Below, in pieces: positions 1-9,963 of a stretch of 64,000 nucleotides of DNA. Each line of letters begins with the position of its first letter. Position 1 is the first letter of the stretch. Below the pieces are notes generated by a model. It made no database searches. It saw only the letters and a list, made by a program, of their open reading frames with translations, and was not told the origin of the DNA. Source of the DNA: Streptomyces hundungensis (GTDB lineage: Bacteria; Actinomycetota; Actinomycetes; Streptomycetales; Streptomycetaceae); NCBI RefSeq assembly GCF_003627815.1, contig NZ_CP032698.1, forward strand, positions 1,736,001 to 1,800,000. The letters are read 5' to 3'. The position numbers were made by a program, and so were the translations under genes.

Positions 1-1849
1 CCTCGAAGGCGTGCACCTCGCCCGTGGCCGGGTCGTACCGGGAGTTGACCATGATGTCGGCGGCGTGCGGGAAGGTGTCCGTGCGGCGTACCGCGTCGGC
101 CGCTCCCGGCCCGAATCCCTTCAACGGGCCCTCGTCGTCGGCGAGTTGGGAGATCGGCACCTCGGCGCCGCCGGGTCCGAGCACCACCGCGCCGTGTTCC
201 TCGCTGCGGACGAGGAGGAAGCCGATGCCGGGGTGGTTCGCCAGGGTCGCGAGCAGCGCCGGGTGACGGCGGTCGATGACCTCGCGCGTCAGGCGGCCTT
301 CGATGCCGGGGAAGGAGATCAGCCCGAGGTTGCCGGAGGCGAGCACCACCGGGTCGGAGTCAGGCTCCGGCCGGCGCTCCTCGCCCTCCCCGACCGGCCG
401 GTGCAGCGCGACCCGCACCGCGTACCTGGCCTCCGCGCCGCTGCGGGTGCGCCGGGCGCGGCGCGGTACGGGCAGCCCGCAGCCGGCCCGTACGAGGTCC
501 TTCAGGGTCAGTCCGAACGCGCTCTCAAAGGTCTCCCCGGGGCTTTGTCCGTGGTCGGACAGGAGCACGATCCGGTAGGGGCGGGGGGCGTGGCGGACGG
601 CGCCGGCGATCAGGGCGAGGGAGCGGTCCAGGCGTCTGAGGACCTGCTCGGCGTCGCGGCCGCGCGGCCCGGAGTGGTGGGCGACCTCGTCGTAGGCGAC
701 GAGGTCGGCGTAGACCGCGGTGCGGCCGGCGAGCAGGTCGCCCAGGACGGCGGCGACGACCACATCGCGTTCCACGACCGTCGCGAAGGCGCGGATGAAG
801 GGGTAGAGACCGCCGCGTGGGACGCGCGGCTGCTCCTTGCGCAGCCGGGCGCGGGTGGACTGGGTGAGCTCGCGGCCCACCTCGGCGACGAACGAGCCGG
901 CGGTGCGCACCGCGTTGGCGGGGTCCAGGAAGTAGGCGAAGTATCCGGCGCGGGAGCGGTTGCGGCGGCCGCGCCGGGCGGCCGCGGTCAGGACGAGGGC
1001 CACCTGTTCGGCACCGCCGGAGAACAGGTTGCCGCGGCTGGCCCCGTCCACGGTGAGCAGTCCGCCGTCGCCGGTGCGCTCGACGGCGCGGCGTTGGAGT
1101 TCCACGGCGGAGGCGGGCCGGTTGGAGACCATGACCTCGCCGCTCTCCTTCTCGTACCAGCGGAACGCGGGCACGTCGAAGGTGGTGCCGTGCAGGATGC
1201 CGAGCTGACTGGCGCCGGTCTGGCTCGACCAGTCGGTGCGCCACGGCGTGAGGCGGTGGGTTCCCATCAGCCACGTGGCGACGGTGGGCATCAGGCCGGT
1301 GGCGACGGCGTGCCGCAGCACCTGTTCGCCGACCCCGTCGAGCTGGAGGAAGACCAGGCCGGGCGGCAGCGGCCCGGCGGCGAGGCCGCGTCGGCGCCTG
1401 CGGCGGTCGGCGAGCCGGGAAAGGCGGTGCCGGTAGGCGTCGTCGTCGCGCACGGCGAGCGCGGTCGAGGTCGCGGAGGCCACCGCCGACATGACGGCCG
1501 CGACGATCACCGCGGTCTCGGGGTTGGCCGTGCCCTGACCGGTGGGGATCAGATGGAGCGCGACCAGGAGCAGCGAGCCGTTGAGGAAGAACACAAGCAG
1601 GCCGAGGACCAGCGCGGGCACCAGCAGGAACGCCCGCACCACGAGCGGCCACACCAGCGCACTGAGCAGCCCGAACGCGCCGGCGCCCCAGGCCGCGGTG
1701 AGGGCGACGCGGGTGAGGGCGGCGCCGTCGGCGGAGGTGAGCCGGAAGTCGGGCAGGAGGCCGGCGAGCAGCATCATGGTGAGCGTCGAGACGACCCACA
1801 CCACGGCCACCCGGAGCAGGGCGCGGCCCGTCGTACGCCATCGCCCCAC
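1..1849 (-). CDS. Membrane-anchored alkaline-phosphatase-like protein with holin-type N-terminus (partial)
   Basis: The gene reads leftward off the window, so the C-terminus is missing (about 616 residues visible). The N-terminal ~130 residues form about four hydrophobic helices of the kind annotated as phage holin family 4 in actinobacteria. The rest is a type I phosphodiesterase/alkaline phosphatase-like domain: it has QLDGVGEQVLRHA near the start of the domain, LVAYDEVAHHSGP and LLSDHGQSPGETF, which carry the Asp and His residues expected to bind metals. It probably hydrolyses a phosphoester at the membrane; the substrate is unknown. I chose the GTG at 1849 because it opens the in-frame membrane segment and has a GGGGG run just upstream. 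'Holin' here describes the fold of the membrane part; nothing suggests lysis. Confidence 0.75.
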   Translation of the reverse strand, partial: MGRWRTTGRALLRVAVVWVVSTLTMMLLAGLLPDFRLTSADGAALTRVALTAAWGAGAFGLLSALVWPLVVRAFLLVPALVLGLLVFFLNGSLLLVALHLIPTGQGTANPETAVIVAAVMSAVASATSTALAVRDDDAYRHRLSRLADRRRRRRGLAAGPLPPGLVFLQLDGVGEQVLRHAVATGLMPTVATWLMGTHRLTPWRTDWSSQTGASQLGILHGTTFDVPAFRWYEKESGEVMVSNRPASAVELQRRAVERTGDGGLLTVDGASRGNLFSGGAEQVALVLTAAARRGRRNRSRAGYFAYFLDPANAVRTAGSFVAEVGRELTQSTRARLRKEQPRVPRGGLYPFIRAFATVVERDVVVAAVLGDLLAGRTAVYADLVAYDEVAHHSGPRGRDAEQVLRRLDRSLALIAGAVRHAPRPYRIVLLSDHGQSPGETFESAFGLTLKDLVRAGCGLPVPRRARRTRSGAEARYAVRVALHRPVGEGEERRPEPDSDPVVLASGNLGLISFPGIEGRLTREVIDRRHPALLATLANHPGIGFLLVRSEEHGAVVLGPGGAEVPISQLADDEGPLKGFGPGAADAVRRTDTFPHAADIMVNSRYDPATGEVHAFE

Positions 1850-1943
1850 GCCGCCCCCGCCTCTCGCCTCGCCTGTTCCTCCTTACCCTGCCACAGGGGC
1901 CGGCGGGGCTCGGGGGCGCGTCGCGGCGGGGGTCCTGGGCCGC

Positions 1944-2348
1944 TCAGCAGCCGTCGTATCCGGCGGTGGGCATCGACAGGCGGCGGTGGATGTGGGCCTT
2001 CTTCGCGGCGTCGTAGGCGGGCTCGTCGAGGCCCGCCGTCTCCAGGCGTACGCCCCGGCGCTCACACTCGGCGGAGAACTCCGGGACCGATGTCAACGCC
2101 CGTGCCAGAACACGGTCGTTGGCGGCGACGAACACGTCGACGAGGCCCGCGTCCACATCCGTCCAGAGCCCCAGGTGGTCCGGGCGCAGACCGTAGAACA
2201 GCAGCTGTCTGGTGACCACGTACCCGCGGCCCGCCGCCCACGTCTCGCACAGCTCGTGCTGGCCGCGGGTGTCCACCAGGAAGGGGTCGAGGCCGAGTTC
2301 CTCCAGCGGGGTCAGGCTGGCGATCGCCGCCACACGCACCTCGTCCAT
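1944..2348 (-). CDS. Small protein resembling a serine-recombinase N-terminal domain
   Basis: 134 residues. The ATG at 2348 is preceded by AAGGGGG with good spacing. The order of elements matches a resolvase N-terminal domain: a first strand (RVAAIASLTP), a helix (ELCETWAAGRGY), a middle strand with VDVFVAANDRVLARA (compare DRLxR in resolvases), then ECERRGVRLETAGLDEP. The usual Y-x-R-x-S catalytic motif is not evident and there is no DNA-binding or recombinase domain after it. A fold-only relative with a non-recombinase role is more likely than an active enzyme. It stands alone, leftward, divergent from the MBL gene at 2537. Function unknown. Confidence 0.6.
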   Translation of the reverse strand: MDEVRVAAIASLTPLEELGLDPFLVDTRGQHELCETWAAGRGYVVTRQLLFYGLRPDHLGLWTDVDAGLVDVFVAANDRVLARALTSVPEFSAECERRGVRLETAGLDEPAYDAAKKAHIHRRLSMPTAGYDGC

Positions 2349-2536
2349 ACCGTCCCCCTTGGATGAGAAGTCCGGGCCGACCCTACTCATCACGGGCCGG
2401 AACGGCCGCGGTAATGCCAGATCTTCCATCCGTCCTGGTTCGGCGCCCGGGTCCCGGCTCCGACGCTTCGATGGTGTGCCATCTAGGCTCATCAACAACC
2501 GTCGTCGCTCGTGGTCGAGTCAAGGGGAGGATTTCC

Positions 2537-3307
2537 GTGCCGGTGGAGGTCACCTGGTGGGGTCATGCCACCTGCACGATCGAGGATTCCGAGGTGCGGC
2601 TGCTCACGGATCCGCTCTTCGCGCGGCGCCTCGCCCATCTGCGCCGGCGCCGGGGCGCGGCGCCGCCGCCGGAGGCCGCGGTGGCCGACGCGGTGCTCGT
2701 CTCGCATCTGCACGCCGACCATCTCCATGTTCCCTCGCTCGCCCGCCTCGCGCCGGGCACCCGGCTGATCGTCCCGGCGGGGGCGGTGCGTTCGGTGCCG
2801 GGGCTCGCGAAACTGGGCCTTGACATCACGCAGGTGCGGGCCGGTGACACCGTCCGCGTCGGGGACATCGCGGTACGGGTCGTGCCGGCCCGGCACGACG
2901 GGCGCCGGCTGCCGTTCGGACCGCATCGCTCCCCCGCGCTGGGCTATGTCGTCGAGGGCACGGCGCGGACCTATTTCGCCGGGGACACCGGCCTGTTCGA
3001 GGACATGGCGGACGCGGTCGGGCCGGTGGACGTGGCGCTGCTCCCGGTCGGCGGGTGGGGCCCGCGCCTGGGCCCGGACCATCTCGACGCGGGCCGCGCG
3101 GCCGAGGCCCTCGCCGCTCTGGGAGCGCTCTCGGCGGTGCCGGTGCACTACGGAACGTACTGGCCGATCGGCATGGACGCAGTGCGGCCGCATGAATTCC
3201 ACGCCCCGGGTGAGGAGTTCGTACGGCATGCCGCCCGGCTCGCCCCGAAGGCGGCGGTGCACCGGCTCGGCCACGGCGAGCGTGTGCGTCTGGAGGCGAC
3301 CCGTTGA
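2537..3307 (+). CDS. MBL-fold metallo-hydrolase (UlaG-like)
   Basis: 256 residues. The GTG start at 2537 follows AAGGGGAGG with ideal spacing; an upstream in-frame extension lacks such a site. It opens with VTWWGHATCTIE, typical of the UlaG/RomA-like branch, and has the metal motif SHLHADHLH (about residues 55-63), a FAGDTGLFED segment with the bridging Asp, and VPVHYGTYWP carrying the late His. It is probably a cytoplasmic Zn- or Mn-dependent phosphodiesterase or lactonase of unknown substrate. Its stop overlaps the TTG start of the DedA gene, so the two are probably translationally coupled. Confidence 0.85.
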   Translation: MPVEVTWWGHATCTIEDSEVRLLTDPLFARRLAHLRRRRGAAPPPEAAVADAVLVSHLHADHLHVPSLARLAPGTRLIVPAGAVRSVPGLAKLGLDITQVRAGDTVRVGDIAVRVVPARHDGRRLPFGPHRSPALGYVVEGTARTYFAGDTGLFEDMADAVGPVDVALLPVGGWGPRLGPDHLDAGRAAEALAALGALSAVPVHYGTYWPIGMDAVRPHEFHAPGEEFVRHAARLAPKAAVHRLGHGERVRLEATR

Positions 3308-3954
3308 GTGCGACCCGCTTTGTCGAGCTGGCCTTCGCGGTGACGCCCGGGGCGACCCAGCAGGCCGCCGGATATCCGATGCTCTTCGTGCTGGTCGCCC
3401 TCGGCTCACTGGTGCCGGTGGTGCCCACGGGGGCGCTGGTGTCGACAGCCGCGGTGGTCGCCTTCCATCAGACCGACTGGTTCTCGCTGCTGCTGGTGTT
3501 CGTGGTGGGTGCGGTGGGCGCGTTCCTCGGCGATGTCGCCCTGTACTGGCTCGGGCAGCGCGGGGTGCGTTCCAAGAACGGCTCGCGCCGGCTCGCGGCG
3601 CTGCGCGGCCGGGTCGCGCCGGAACATCTGGAGCAGGCCCAGCGCAAACTCCATGACCACGGCGTGGTCGTCCTGGTCCTGTCCCGCCTGGTTCCCGCGG
3701 GGCGGATCCCGGTGATGCTGGCGTGCCTGCTCGGCGAGATGCCGCTGCGCGCCTTCGTGCACGGCGATGTCCCGGCCTGCCTCGCCTGGGCCGGAGCGTA
3801 CGGGCTGATCGGCATACTCGGCGGCTCGCTCTTCGACGAGCCCTGGAAGGGCGTGGCGGTGGCGGTCGCCCTGACCCTCCTGATCAGTGGAGCGCCGGCG
3901 GGGTGGCGCAGAATGCGGCGCGGGCGGGGGCGGGTGGCTCCGGAAGGGGGCTGA
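3304..3954 (+). CDS. DedA / VTT-domain membrane protein
   Basis: 216 residues starting at TTG 3304, overlapping the preceding TGA. Several hydrophobic helices surround the characteristic core: FLGDVALYWLGQRGV, the amphipathic LEQAQRKLHDHG, then VLVLSRLVPAGRIPVMLACLLG, which matches the F-x-R-x-x-P-x-x-R/G signature of the family. DedA/VTT proteins are inner-membrane lipid scramblases or flippases linked to envelope homeostasis. Coupling to an MBL hydrolase suggests joint action on a lipid-linked or envelope metabolite, which is inference only. Confidence 0.85.
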   Translation: MSATRFVELAFAVTPGATQQAAGYPMLFVLVALGSLVPVVPTGALVSTAAVVAFHQTDWFSLLLVFVVGAVGAFLGDVALYWLGQRGVRSKNGSRRLAALRGRVAPEHLEQAQRKLHDHGVVVLVLSRLVPAGRIPVMLACLLGEMPLRAFVHGDVPACLAWAGAYGLIGILGGSLFDEPWKGVAVAVALTLLISGAPAGWRRMRRGRGRVAPEGG

Positions 3955-3964
3955 GAGCGCTCTC
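3953..3964. other. Perfect 12-bp palindrome between convergent genes
   Basis: GAGAGCGCTCTC spans the stop of the DedA gene. It resembles the core of LacI-family operators of Streptomyces (CebR type) but lies between convergent genes with no promoter to control. Confidence 0.3.
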
Positions 3965-4041
3965 GGCCTGCGGCTCGGGGGGCGTCGACGCCGGGCCGTT
4001 CCGTCCTGCCGCTCCGGGTTCGTCGGCGCTGGTTCCTCGGC

Positions 4042-5220
<1,179 letters not shown>

Positions 5221-5292
5221 CGGGGCAACTCCGTTCCGTGGCGTCGCTCGGGTCGGTGGCAGGGCGGGCGGGCCGCAGGGGTCGGTCATGGG

Positions 5293-6510
5293 TCAGCGCA
5301 GTTCGGCGAGTACGGCGGTGAATCGGCCCAACGCGGCGCGTACGTGAGGGAGTTGGAGGGGGTTGGCCGCTTCCAGGGAGTCCAGGCGCTGCTCCTCGGT
5401 GGCGCCGAGGAGGGGGCCGGTGGCGAGGCGCACGCGCAGGGCGCCGAGTTCGTCGCCGAAGCGGTGGCCGCCGGGCGTGGGGGTGGCGAGGCGGGACGTC
5501 AGGTAGTCCTCCAGGTCCATGGAGTCGGTGACGCCGTGCGTGGCGAGGCGGGCGCGGAACGGGCCCAGGTCGGCGTACAGGTGGCGCCCGGCCTGCGGGA
5601 CCTTGGCCATGGCCCCGGCGTCGAGCACGACGCGGTGGGCGGCGGCCGCGACACGGGCGTACAGGGCCGCGGCGCGGCGGGCCCGCTCGACGACGGGGTC
5701 CGGTTCGGTGAGGGCGAGCGCGGCGGCCGCGGCGAGGGGGGCGGGGACGACGGCGCCGAGCGCGGCGAGGATGTCCAGGGTGCGGGCCCGGCGCGGAATG
5801 TGGGCCGCCGTGTCGGGGAAGCGGGCGACGGCGGCGGGCCAGCCGGGCGGGGTGAACGCGCCGCCGAGGTCGGCGAGGACGGTGACGTCGTCGGGGCACA
5901 TCTCGGCCGGGCTGATCGGTACCGTCTCGTGCGGCCGGTGCACGGTGTCGCGCCAGGTCTCGTCGCTGATGATGTGCAGTCCCTCGGCGACGGCCGCCTC
6001 GCAGGCCTCCCGTACCGTCTCGGGCGGCGCCATCGTCGCGGTCGGGTCGTCGGCCACGCAGAGCAGCAGGATCCGGGGCCGGCCGCCCTCGGCGCGGACG
6101 CGGCGGACGGTTTCGAGCAGGGCGTACGGGTCGGGTACGCCGCCGCATTCGGCCGGGGTCGGTACGTGATAGGCGGGCGTGCCGAGCAGCCGGGCCTGCG
6201 GGGCCCACCACGCCGGGCAGGGCCTCGGCATCAGGACGTCGCCGCCGTACGCGCCGAGCAGCGCGATCAGGAGGGGCTGTGCGCCCGGGGCGGCCACGAC
6301 GCGCTCGGGGGTGGTGGGCAGTGCGCGCCGCAGCCAGTACCCGCGGGCCGCCTCGCGCAGTTCGGGTCCGCCGCCGGGCGGCTCGGGTTCGGTCCGCCGG
6401 GCGGCGGCCTCGAGCGCGGCGGCGAGTTCGGGGAGCACGGGCAGACCGGGTCCGGGCGCGGGCGGGCCGTAGCGCACCGGTCCGCGCCCTTCGGCGGCCG
6501 TCCCCTGCAT
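5293..6510 (-). CDS. Class I/II aminotransferase-fold protein lacking the PLP lysine
   Basis: 405 residues. The ATG at 6510 follows GAGGAGG at good spacing; longer in-frame readings cross untranslated sequence. The fold type I layout is clear: an N-terminal arm (PELREAARGYWLRR), CVADDPTATMAPPE in place of NPTG, HIISDETWRDTVHR in place of the D-E-x-Y strand, and VLADLGGAFTPPGWPAAV where S-x-S-K is expected. The Schiff-base lysine position reads Gly, the NPTG Asn is Asp and the Tyr of DExY is Trp, so classical transamination is unlikely. It may be a non-enzymatic or repurposed member. The MBL hydrolase follows within 4-73 nt, depending on its start. Confidence 0.7.
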   Translation of the reverse strand: MQGTAAEGRGPVRYGPPAPGPGLPVLPELAAALEAAARRTEPEPPGGGPELREAARGYWLRRALPTTPERVVAAPGAQPLLIALLGAYGGDVLMPRPCPAWWAPQARLLGTPAYHVPTPAECGGVPDPYALLETVRRVRAEGGRPRILLLCVADDPTATMAPPETVREACEAAVAEGLHIISDETWRDTVHRPHETVPISPAEMCPDDVTVLADLGGAFTPPGWPAAVARFPDTAAHIPRRARTLDILAALGAVVPAPLAAAAALALTEPDPVVERARRAAALYARVAAAAHRVVLDAGAMAKVPQAGRHLYADLGPFRARLATHGVTDSMDLEDYLTSRLATPTPGGHRFGDELGALRVRLATGPLLGATEEQRLDSLEAANPLQLPHVRAALGRFTAVLAELR

Positions 6511-6626
6511 CGCGTTCCTCCTCGGCCCCCGTCCGGCACGAGCCATGCCCTTCAAGCCCTTTATACGGAGGTTTGGCCGACCCCGCCGCTTGTGTGGGCG
6601 CCGGGGGCGAGGTGGGGCGGGGTGGG

Positions 6627-7340
6627 TCAGCCGCCCGGGTTCGCCAGTGCGGAGAGTTCGGATTCCAGGCCGCGGCCCTTGGCGCGTACGACGGCTTCGG
6701 CGACGTCGACGAGTTTGCGGTTGGTGCGCTGGGAGACGGTGCGCAGAAGAGCGAAGGCGTCCTCGGCCTCGCAGGCCAGGACGTGCATCACGATGCCGCT
6801 GGCCTGGTCTATGACCGGGCGTGAGCGCAGGGCCGTCTCCAGCTGCTCGACCTCGGCGAGCGCGGCGCGGTAGCGGCGGTCGCGGACCAGGGTGGCCGTG
6901 GTCTGGCTGGCGAGGATGCCCACCGGTCCGCGTACGAGGTGTTCGAGCGAGCCGGGCCGGTAGGAGTAGAGGCTGACCGTGACCTCGATTCCGGACTGGC
7001 ACAGGGGCAGGGTGACGCAGGAGCGTACGCCGGATTCGAGGGCGAGGGCGCGGTAGCCGGGCCAGCGGTCCTCGGTCAGCAGGTCCTCGCTGTCGACGGG
7101 TTGGCCCGCCTCCAGCGCGCTCGGGATGGGCCCCTCGCCCCAGGCGAGCTGGAGGGAGGTGAGCGGGGCCAGGTCGGGGTGGGTGGCGGTGACTCGGCGT
7201 TCGGGCCCGCTGTCGGTGATCGTGGCGGCCGCTCCGCAGCAGGCGGGGGCGCAGCGCACGGCCTGTTCGGTGAGCAGCGACAGGCGCCGGGCGGTGGAGG
7301 TCGTCTCGGGTTCTTGGCGTTCCGGCTCGGGCAGTATCAC
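6627..7340 (-). CDS. GAF-ANTAR transcription antitermination regulator
   Basis: 237 residues; GTG start at 7340 with GGAGG 7 nt upstream. Residues ~20-150 form a GAF sensor (…VRSCVTLPLCQSGIEVTVSLYSYRPG…), followed by a short coiled linker and an ANTAR domain (~165-225) with LETALRSRPVIDQASGIVM and DAFALLRTVSQRTNRKLVDVAE. ANTAR domains bind paired RNA hairpins and prevent termination. In Streptomyces such GAF-ANTAR proteins usually answer stress or redox signals. It is divergent from the PAS/GAF gene at 7429, the two starts being 88 nt apart, so they probably share a regulatory region. Confidence 0.85.
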   Translation of the reverse strand: MILPEPERQEPETTSTARRLSLLTEQAVRCAPACCGAAATITDSGPERRVTATHPDLAPLTSLQLAWGEGPIPSALEAGQPVDSEDLLTEDRWPGYRALALESGVRSCVTLPLCQSGIEVTVSLYSYRPGSLEHLVRGPVGILASQTTATLVRDRRYRAALAEVEQLETALRSRPVIDQASGIVMHVLACEAEDAFALLRTVSQRTNRKLVDVAEAVVRAKGRGLESELSALANPGG

Positions 7341-7428
7341 AACAGCCTCCTTCTGCTGCGTCTTCCCGGCGCCGGGCAGCCGAAACGACAGGCTCCCGGG
7401 CGCCGTTGGCAGGGGCTAGCTTTCTCCC

Positions 7429-8667
7429 ATGACGCAGAGGGAAGACGACTTCGGCGAGGAACTGGCGGATTTCGTCAGACGGGTGGGCGAGCTGCGCACC
7501 GCGCGTGCTCGCCCGGCCGGCGACCAGTCGGTGGTACTGGACGCGGCCCTGTTCGAACTCCAGCACGTGGCCGAGCAGTTGTGGCCGCGCTATGAACGCC
7601 TGGCTGCCGCGTCGGGGACTCCCTCACCGGTCGAGCGGCAGGAACGGCAGCTCTTGAAAGCCCTGTTCCAGCGGTTGCCGCTGCCGGTCGCGCTGGTCGA
7701 CCGCGAAACCGTCGTCCGCAGGCTGAACTTCGCCGCGACCGGCCTGACCGGGGTCCGGGCCGGTTACGCCACCGGCCGTCCGCTCGCGGCGCTGCTCACC
7801 CCCGGCGACCGGGCGGCGTTCCGCTCGCAGGCCGCCGCGGTGGCCCGGGGTGAGGGTGATCGCGGGATCGTCGTGCACCTCCAGCAGCGCCCCGGGGAGC
7901 CCCTGCTGGCCACGTTGACCGCGCTGCGGCCGCCGGACGAGCCGCACTCCGCGGTGCTCGTGGTGTTCCAGGCGGGCAGCGCCGGCGGCCCGGTGTCCGC
8001 TCCGCCTCCGCCTGAGGTCCCCGACCTCGCCGAGTCGACCCGGCACGCCCGCCTCATGGACGTCGTCGACCTCATGGCGTCCACCTTGCTCCAACACCCG
8101 CCGGGCGAGCGGGAGTCGGTGCTCTCGGGGGCCGCCCGCGCGCTCTGCGGACGCTTCGCCGACTGGATCGTGGCCGACCTGGTCGACGGGGAGCTTCGCC
8201 GCACCGTGGTCCTGGGCCCTTCGGACGCGGCGGCCGACGCGCTGCTGCGCACGCTGGCCGACCAGGACCCCATGAGTTGCCCGCTGGTCGTCGAGGCGGC
8301 GCGGGCCGGGAACGGGGCGCTTCAGGTGCGGCCCGAGGACATCGACGGGTTCGGCCGGGATCCTTCGGGGACTCCGGTGCTCGCCCGCGCGGAGGTGTCG
8401 TCCCTGATGTGTGTGCCGCTGGGGGCGCCCGGTCCGGTGGCGGGGGTGCTCACACTGTTCCGCACCGGTTCGGCGCGCCCCTTCTCGATGGCGGAGGGGC
8501 AGGCGATGGACATGATGTCCCGTCATATCGCGCTGGCTATGCGACGTCCGAGTCCTGACGCCTCGACAGATTCTGCTCTCCGCGCGCCAGTTGAGGTGCC
8601 CAGTGCGTCCTGCGCGGCCGCGTCGCCGCCCTCGCCCGCGGTGCCGCCGCCCGCACCTTCGCCTTAG
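7429..8667 (+). CDS. PAS/GAF sensor protein without output domain
   Basis: 412 residues from ATG 7429; no clear Shine-Dalgarno sequence precedes it. An N-terminal helical region (EELADFVRRVGELRTAR) is followed by a PAS domain (~residues 75-185, FQRLPLPVALVDRETVVRRLN) and a GAF domain (~205-375, HARLMDVVDLMASTLLQHP … MCVPLGAPGPVAGVLTLFR). The last ~40 residues are Pro/Ala/Ser-rich. There is no kinase, phosphatase or cyclase domain, so it probably signals through partners, plausibly the sigma factor pathway next door. Its 3' end runs 131 bp antisense into the 3' end of the sigma gene. Confidence 0.75.
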   Translation: MTQREDDFGEELADFVRRVGELRTARARPAGDQSVVLDAALFELQHVAEQLWPRYERLAAASGTPSPVERQERQLLKALFQRLPLPVALVDRETVVRRLNFAATGLTGVRAGYATGRPLAALLTPGDRAAFRSQAAAVARGEGDRGIVVHLQQRPGEPLLATLTALRPPDEPHSAVLVVFQAGSAGGPVSAPPPPEVPDLAESTRHARLMDVVDLMASTLLQHPPGERESVLSGAARALCGRFADWIVADLVDGELRRTVVLGPSDAAADALLRTLADQDPMSCPLVVEAARAGNGALQVRPEDIDGFGRDPSGTPVLARAEVSSLMCVPLGAPGPVAGVLTLFRTGSARPFSMAEGQAMDMMSRHIALAMRRPSPDASTDSALRAPVEVPSASCAAASPPSPAVPPPAPSP

Positions 8668-9673
8668 CCCTGGCCCGCTCGGTCGCGCTCACGCTCCGCG
8701 TCCTTGCAGCCGTCGGGGCGACCTGCGCCCGTACGGTCCTCGTCGCGTCCTTGGGCGGCCCCGTCCTCACCGCGGCGTCCGCTCCCCCGGTGGTCGGCGC
8801 GCTGGACGCGCTCTCGGCGCTCGGAGTCGCCCGGGGCGTACGCGCGGCCGGACGGGTCGGCCGGGTGTGCTCGTCGTGCGCGTCCCGAAGGACCTGGTCC
8901 CGCAGCCGGCCGCAGCAGCGGGTGATCAGGCGGGACACATGCATCTGCGAGATGCCGAGGTCCTCGGCTATCCGGCTCTGCGTCATGTCCCGGAAGAAGC
9001 GCATGTAGAGGATCTTCCGCTCACGCTCGGGAAGACAGCGCAGGCCCGGCTTGATGGACTCCCGGTCGATGACGATGTCGAGAGCCGGGTCGGCGCTGCC
9101 CAGGGAGTCGCTCAGGCTGTATCCGTCGTCGCCGCCGGGGAGTTCGGCGTCGAGGGAGAGCGCGCTGAAGCTGTCGATCGCTTCCAGGCCGGCCCTGACC
9201 TCGTCCTCGGTCATGCCGGTGTGCGCGGCGAGGTCCGCCACTCCGGGCCGCTGGACGTCGGCGCTCGCGACGAGTTCCTGCGTCGCGGCCCGCACCCGCC
9301 CCCTCAAGTCCTGTACGCGGCGCGGCACATGGAGGGTCCACATGTGGTCGCGGAAGTGCCGCTTGATCTCGCCGGTGATGGTGGGCACGGCGTAGCTCTC
9401 GAAGGCGGCGCCGCGGGCCGGGTCGTAGCGGTCGACGGCTTTGACCAGGCCGAGGGCGGCGACCTGGCGGAGGTCTTCGAGCGCCTCGCCCCGGTTGCGG
9501 AAGCGTCCGGCGATCCGCTCGGCCATGGGCAGCCACGCGCGGACCAAGTCCTCGCGCAGGGCGTCCCGTTCGGGCCCCTCGGGCAGTGCCGTGAGGCGTT
9601 CGAAGTCGGCCGCGGTCCTGGGTGCGTCGTCGTGCGGGTGCCTGTTCTTCGCCGTGGTGGTGTGGGTACGCAT
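8537..9673 (-). CDS. SigB/SigF-family RNA polymerase sigma factor with long basic tail
   Basis: 378 residues from ATG 9673, with GGGAG at suitable distance. Region 2 is clear (LEDLRQVAALGLVKAVDRYD, then GAAFESYAVPTITGEIKRHF), region 3 follows (LAAHTGMTEDEVRAGLEAID), and region 4 has LPERERKILYMRFFRDMTQS and IAEDLGISQMHVSRLI. This is the stress/sporulation group 3 type, normally about 260-290 residues. Here ~110 extra residues rich in Ala, Arg and Thr follow region 4. From position in the chromosome it may be the sigK (SCO6520)-type gene of S. coelicolor; this was not checked. No anti-sigma gene is adjacent. Confidence 0.85.
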   Translation of the reverse strand: MRTHTTTAKNRHPHDDAPRTAADFERLTALPEGPERDALREDLVRAWLPMAERIAGRFRNRGEALEDLRQVAALGLVKAVDRYDPARGAAFESYAVPTITGEIKRHFRDHMWTLHVPRRVQDLRGRVRAATQELVASADVQRPGVADLAAHTGMTEDEVRAGLEAIDSFSALSLDAELPGGDDGYSLSDSLGSADPALDIVIDRESIKPGLRCLPERERKILYMRFFRDMTQSRIAEDLGISQMHVSRLITRCCGRLRDQVLRDAHDEHTRPTRPAARTPRATPSAESASSAPTTGGADAAVRTGPPKDATRTVRAQVAPTAARTRSVSATERARAKAKVRAAAPRARAATRPRRTHWAPQLARGEQNLSRRQDSDVA

Positions 9674-9963
9674 GGGATCCGGCTCCCTGGAGCGGTGCGG
9701 CGGTCGATGGTCACCGGGGAGCCGGCCCGGCCTGGGCACGCCCGGAGCGGACAGCCGCTCCCACGGACGTGCCTCCGGTCCGAAGCACGCCATGCGCCTG
9801 CCCGGCGTCCGGCGGACCAAACGTGGCGGGTGGCGGGCGGCCGTCAAAAGGGTGCTTCTCGTTCGCGCGACCCGGTCCCCGACCCCGGCACACCCGGCGT
9901 CCAGCGACGCCGAACCCCTGGTGGGGGCCGGTTGGGCGGGGGGTGCCCGGGTACCCGCGTGGC

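Noticed and set aside
3953..3964. GAGAGCGCTCTC as a LacI-family operator
   Set aside because: Lies at the stop codon between convergent genes, with no promoter near; kept only as a palindrome.
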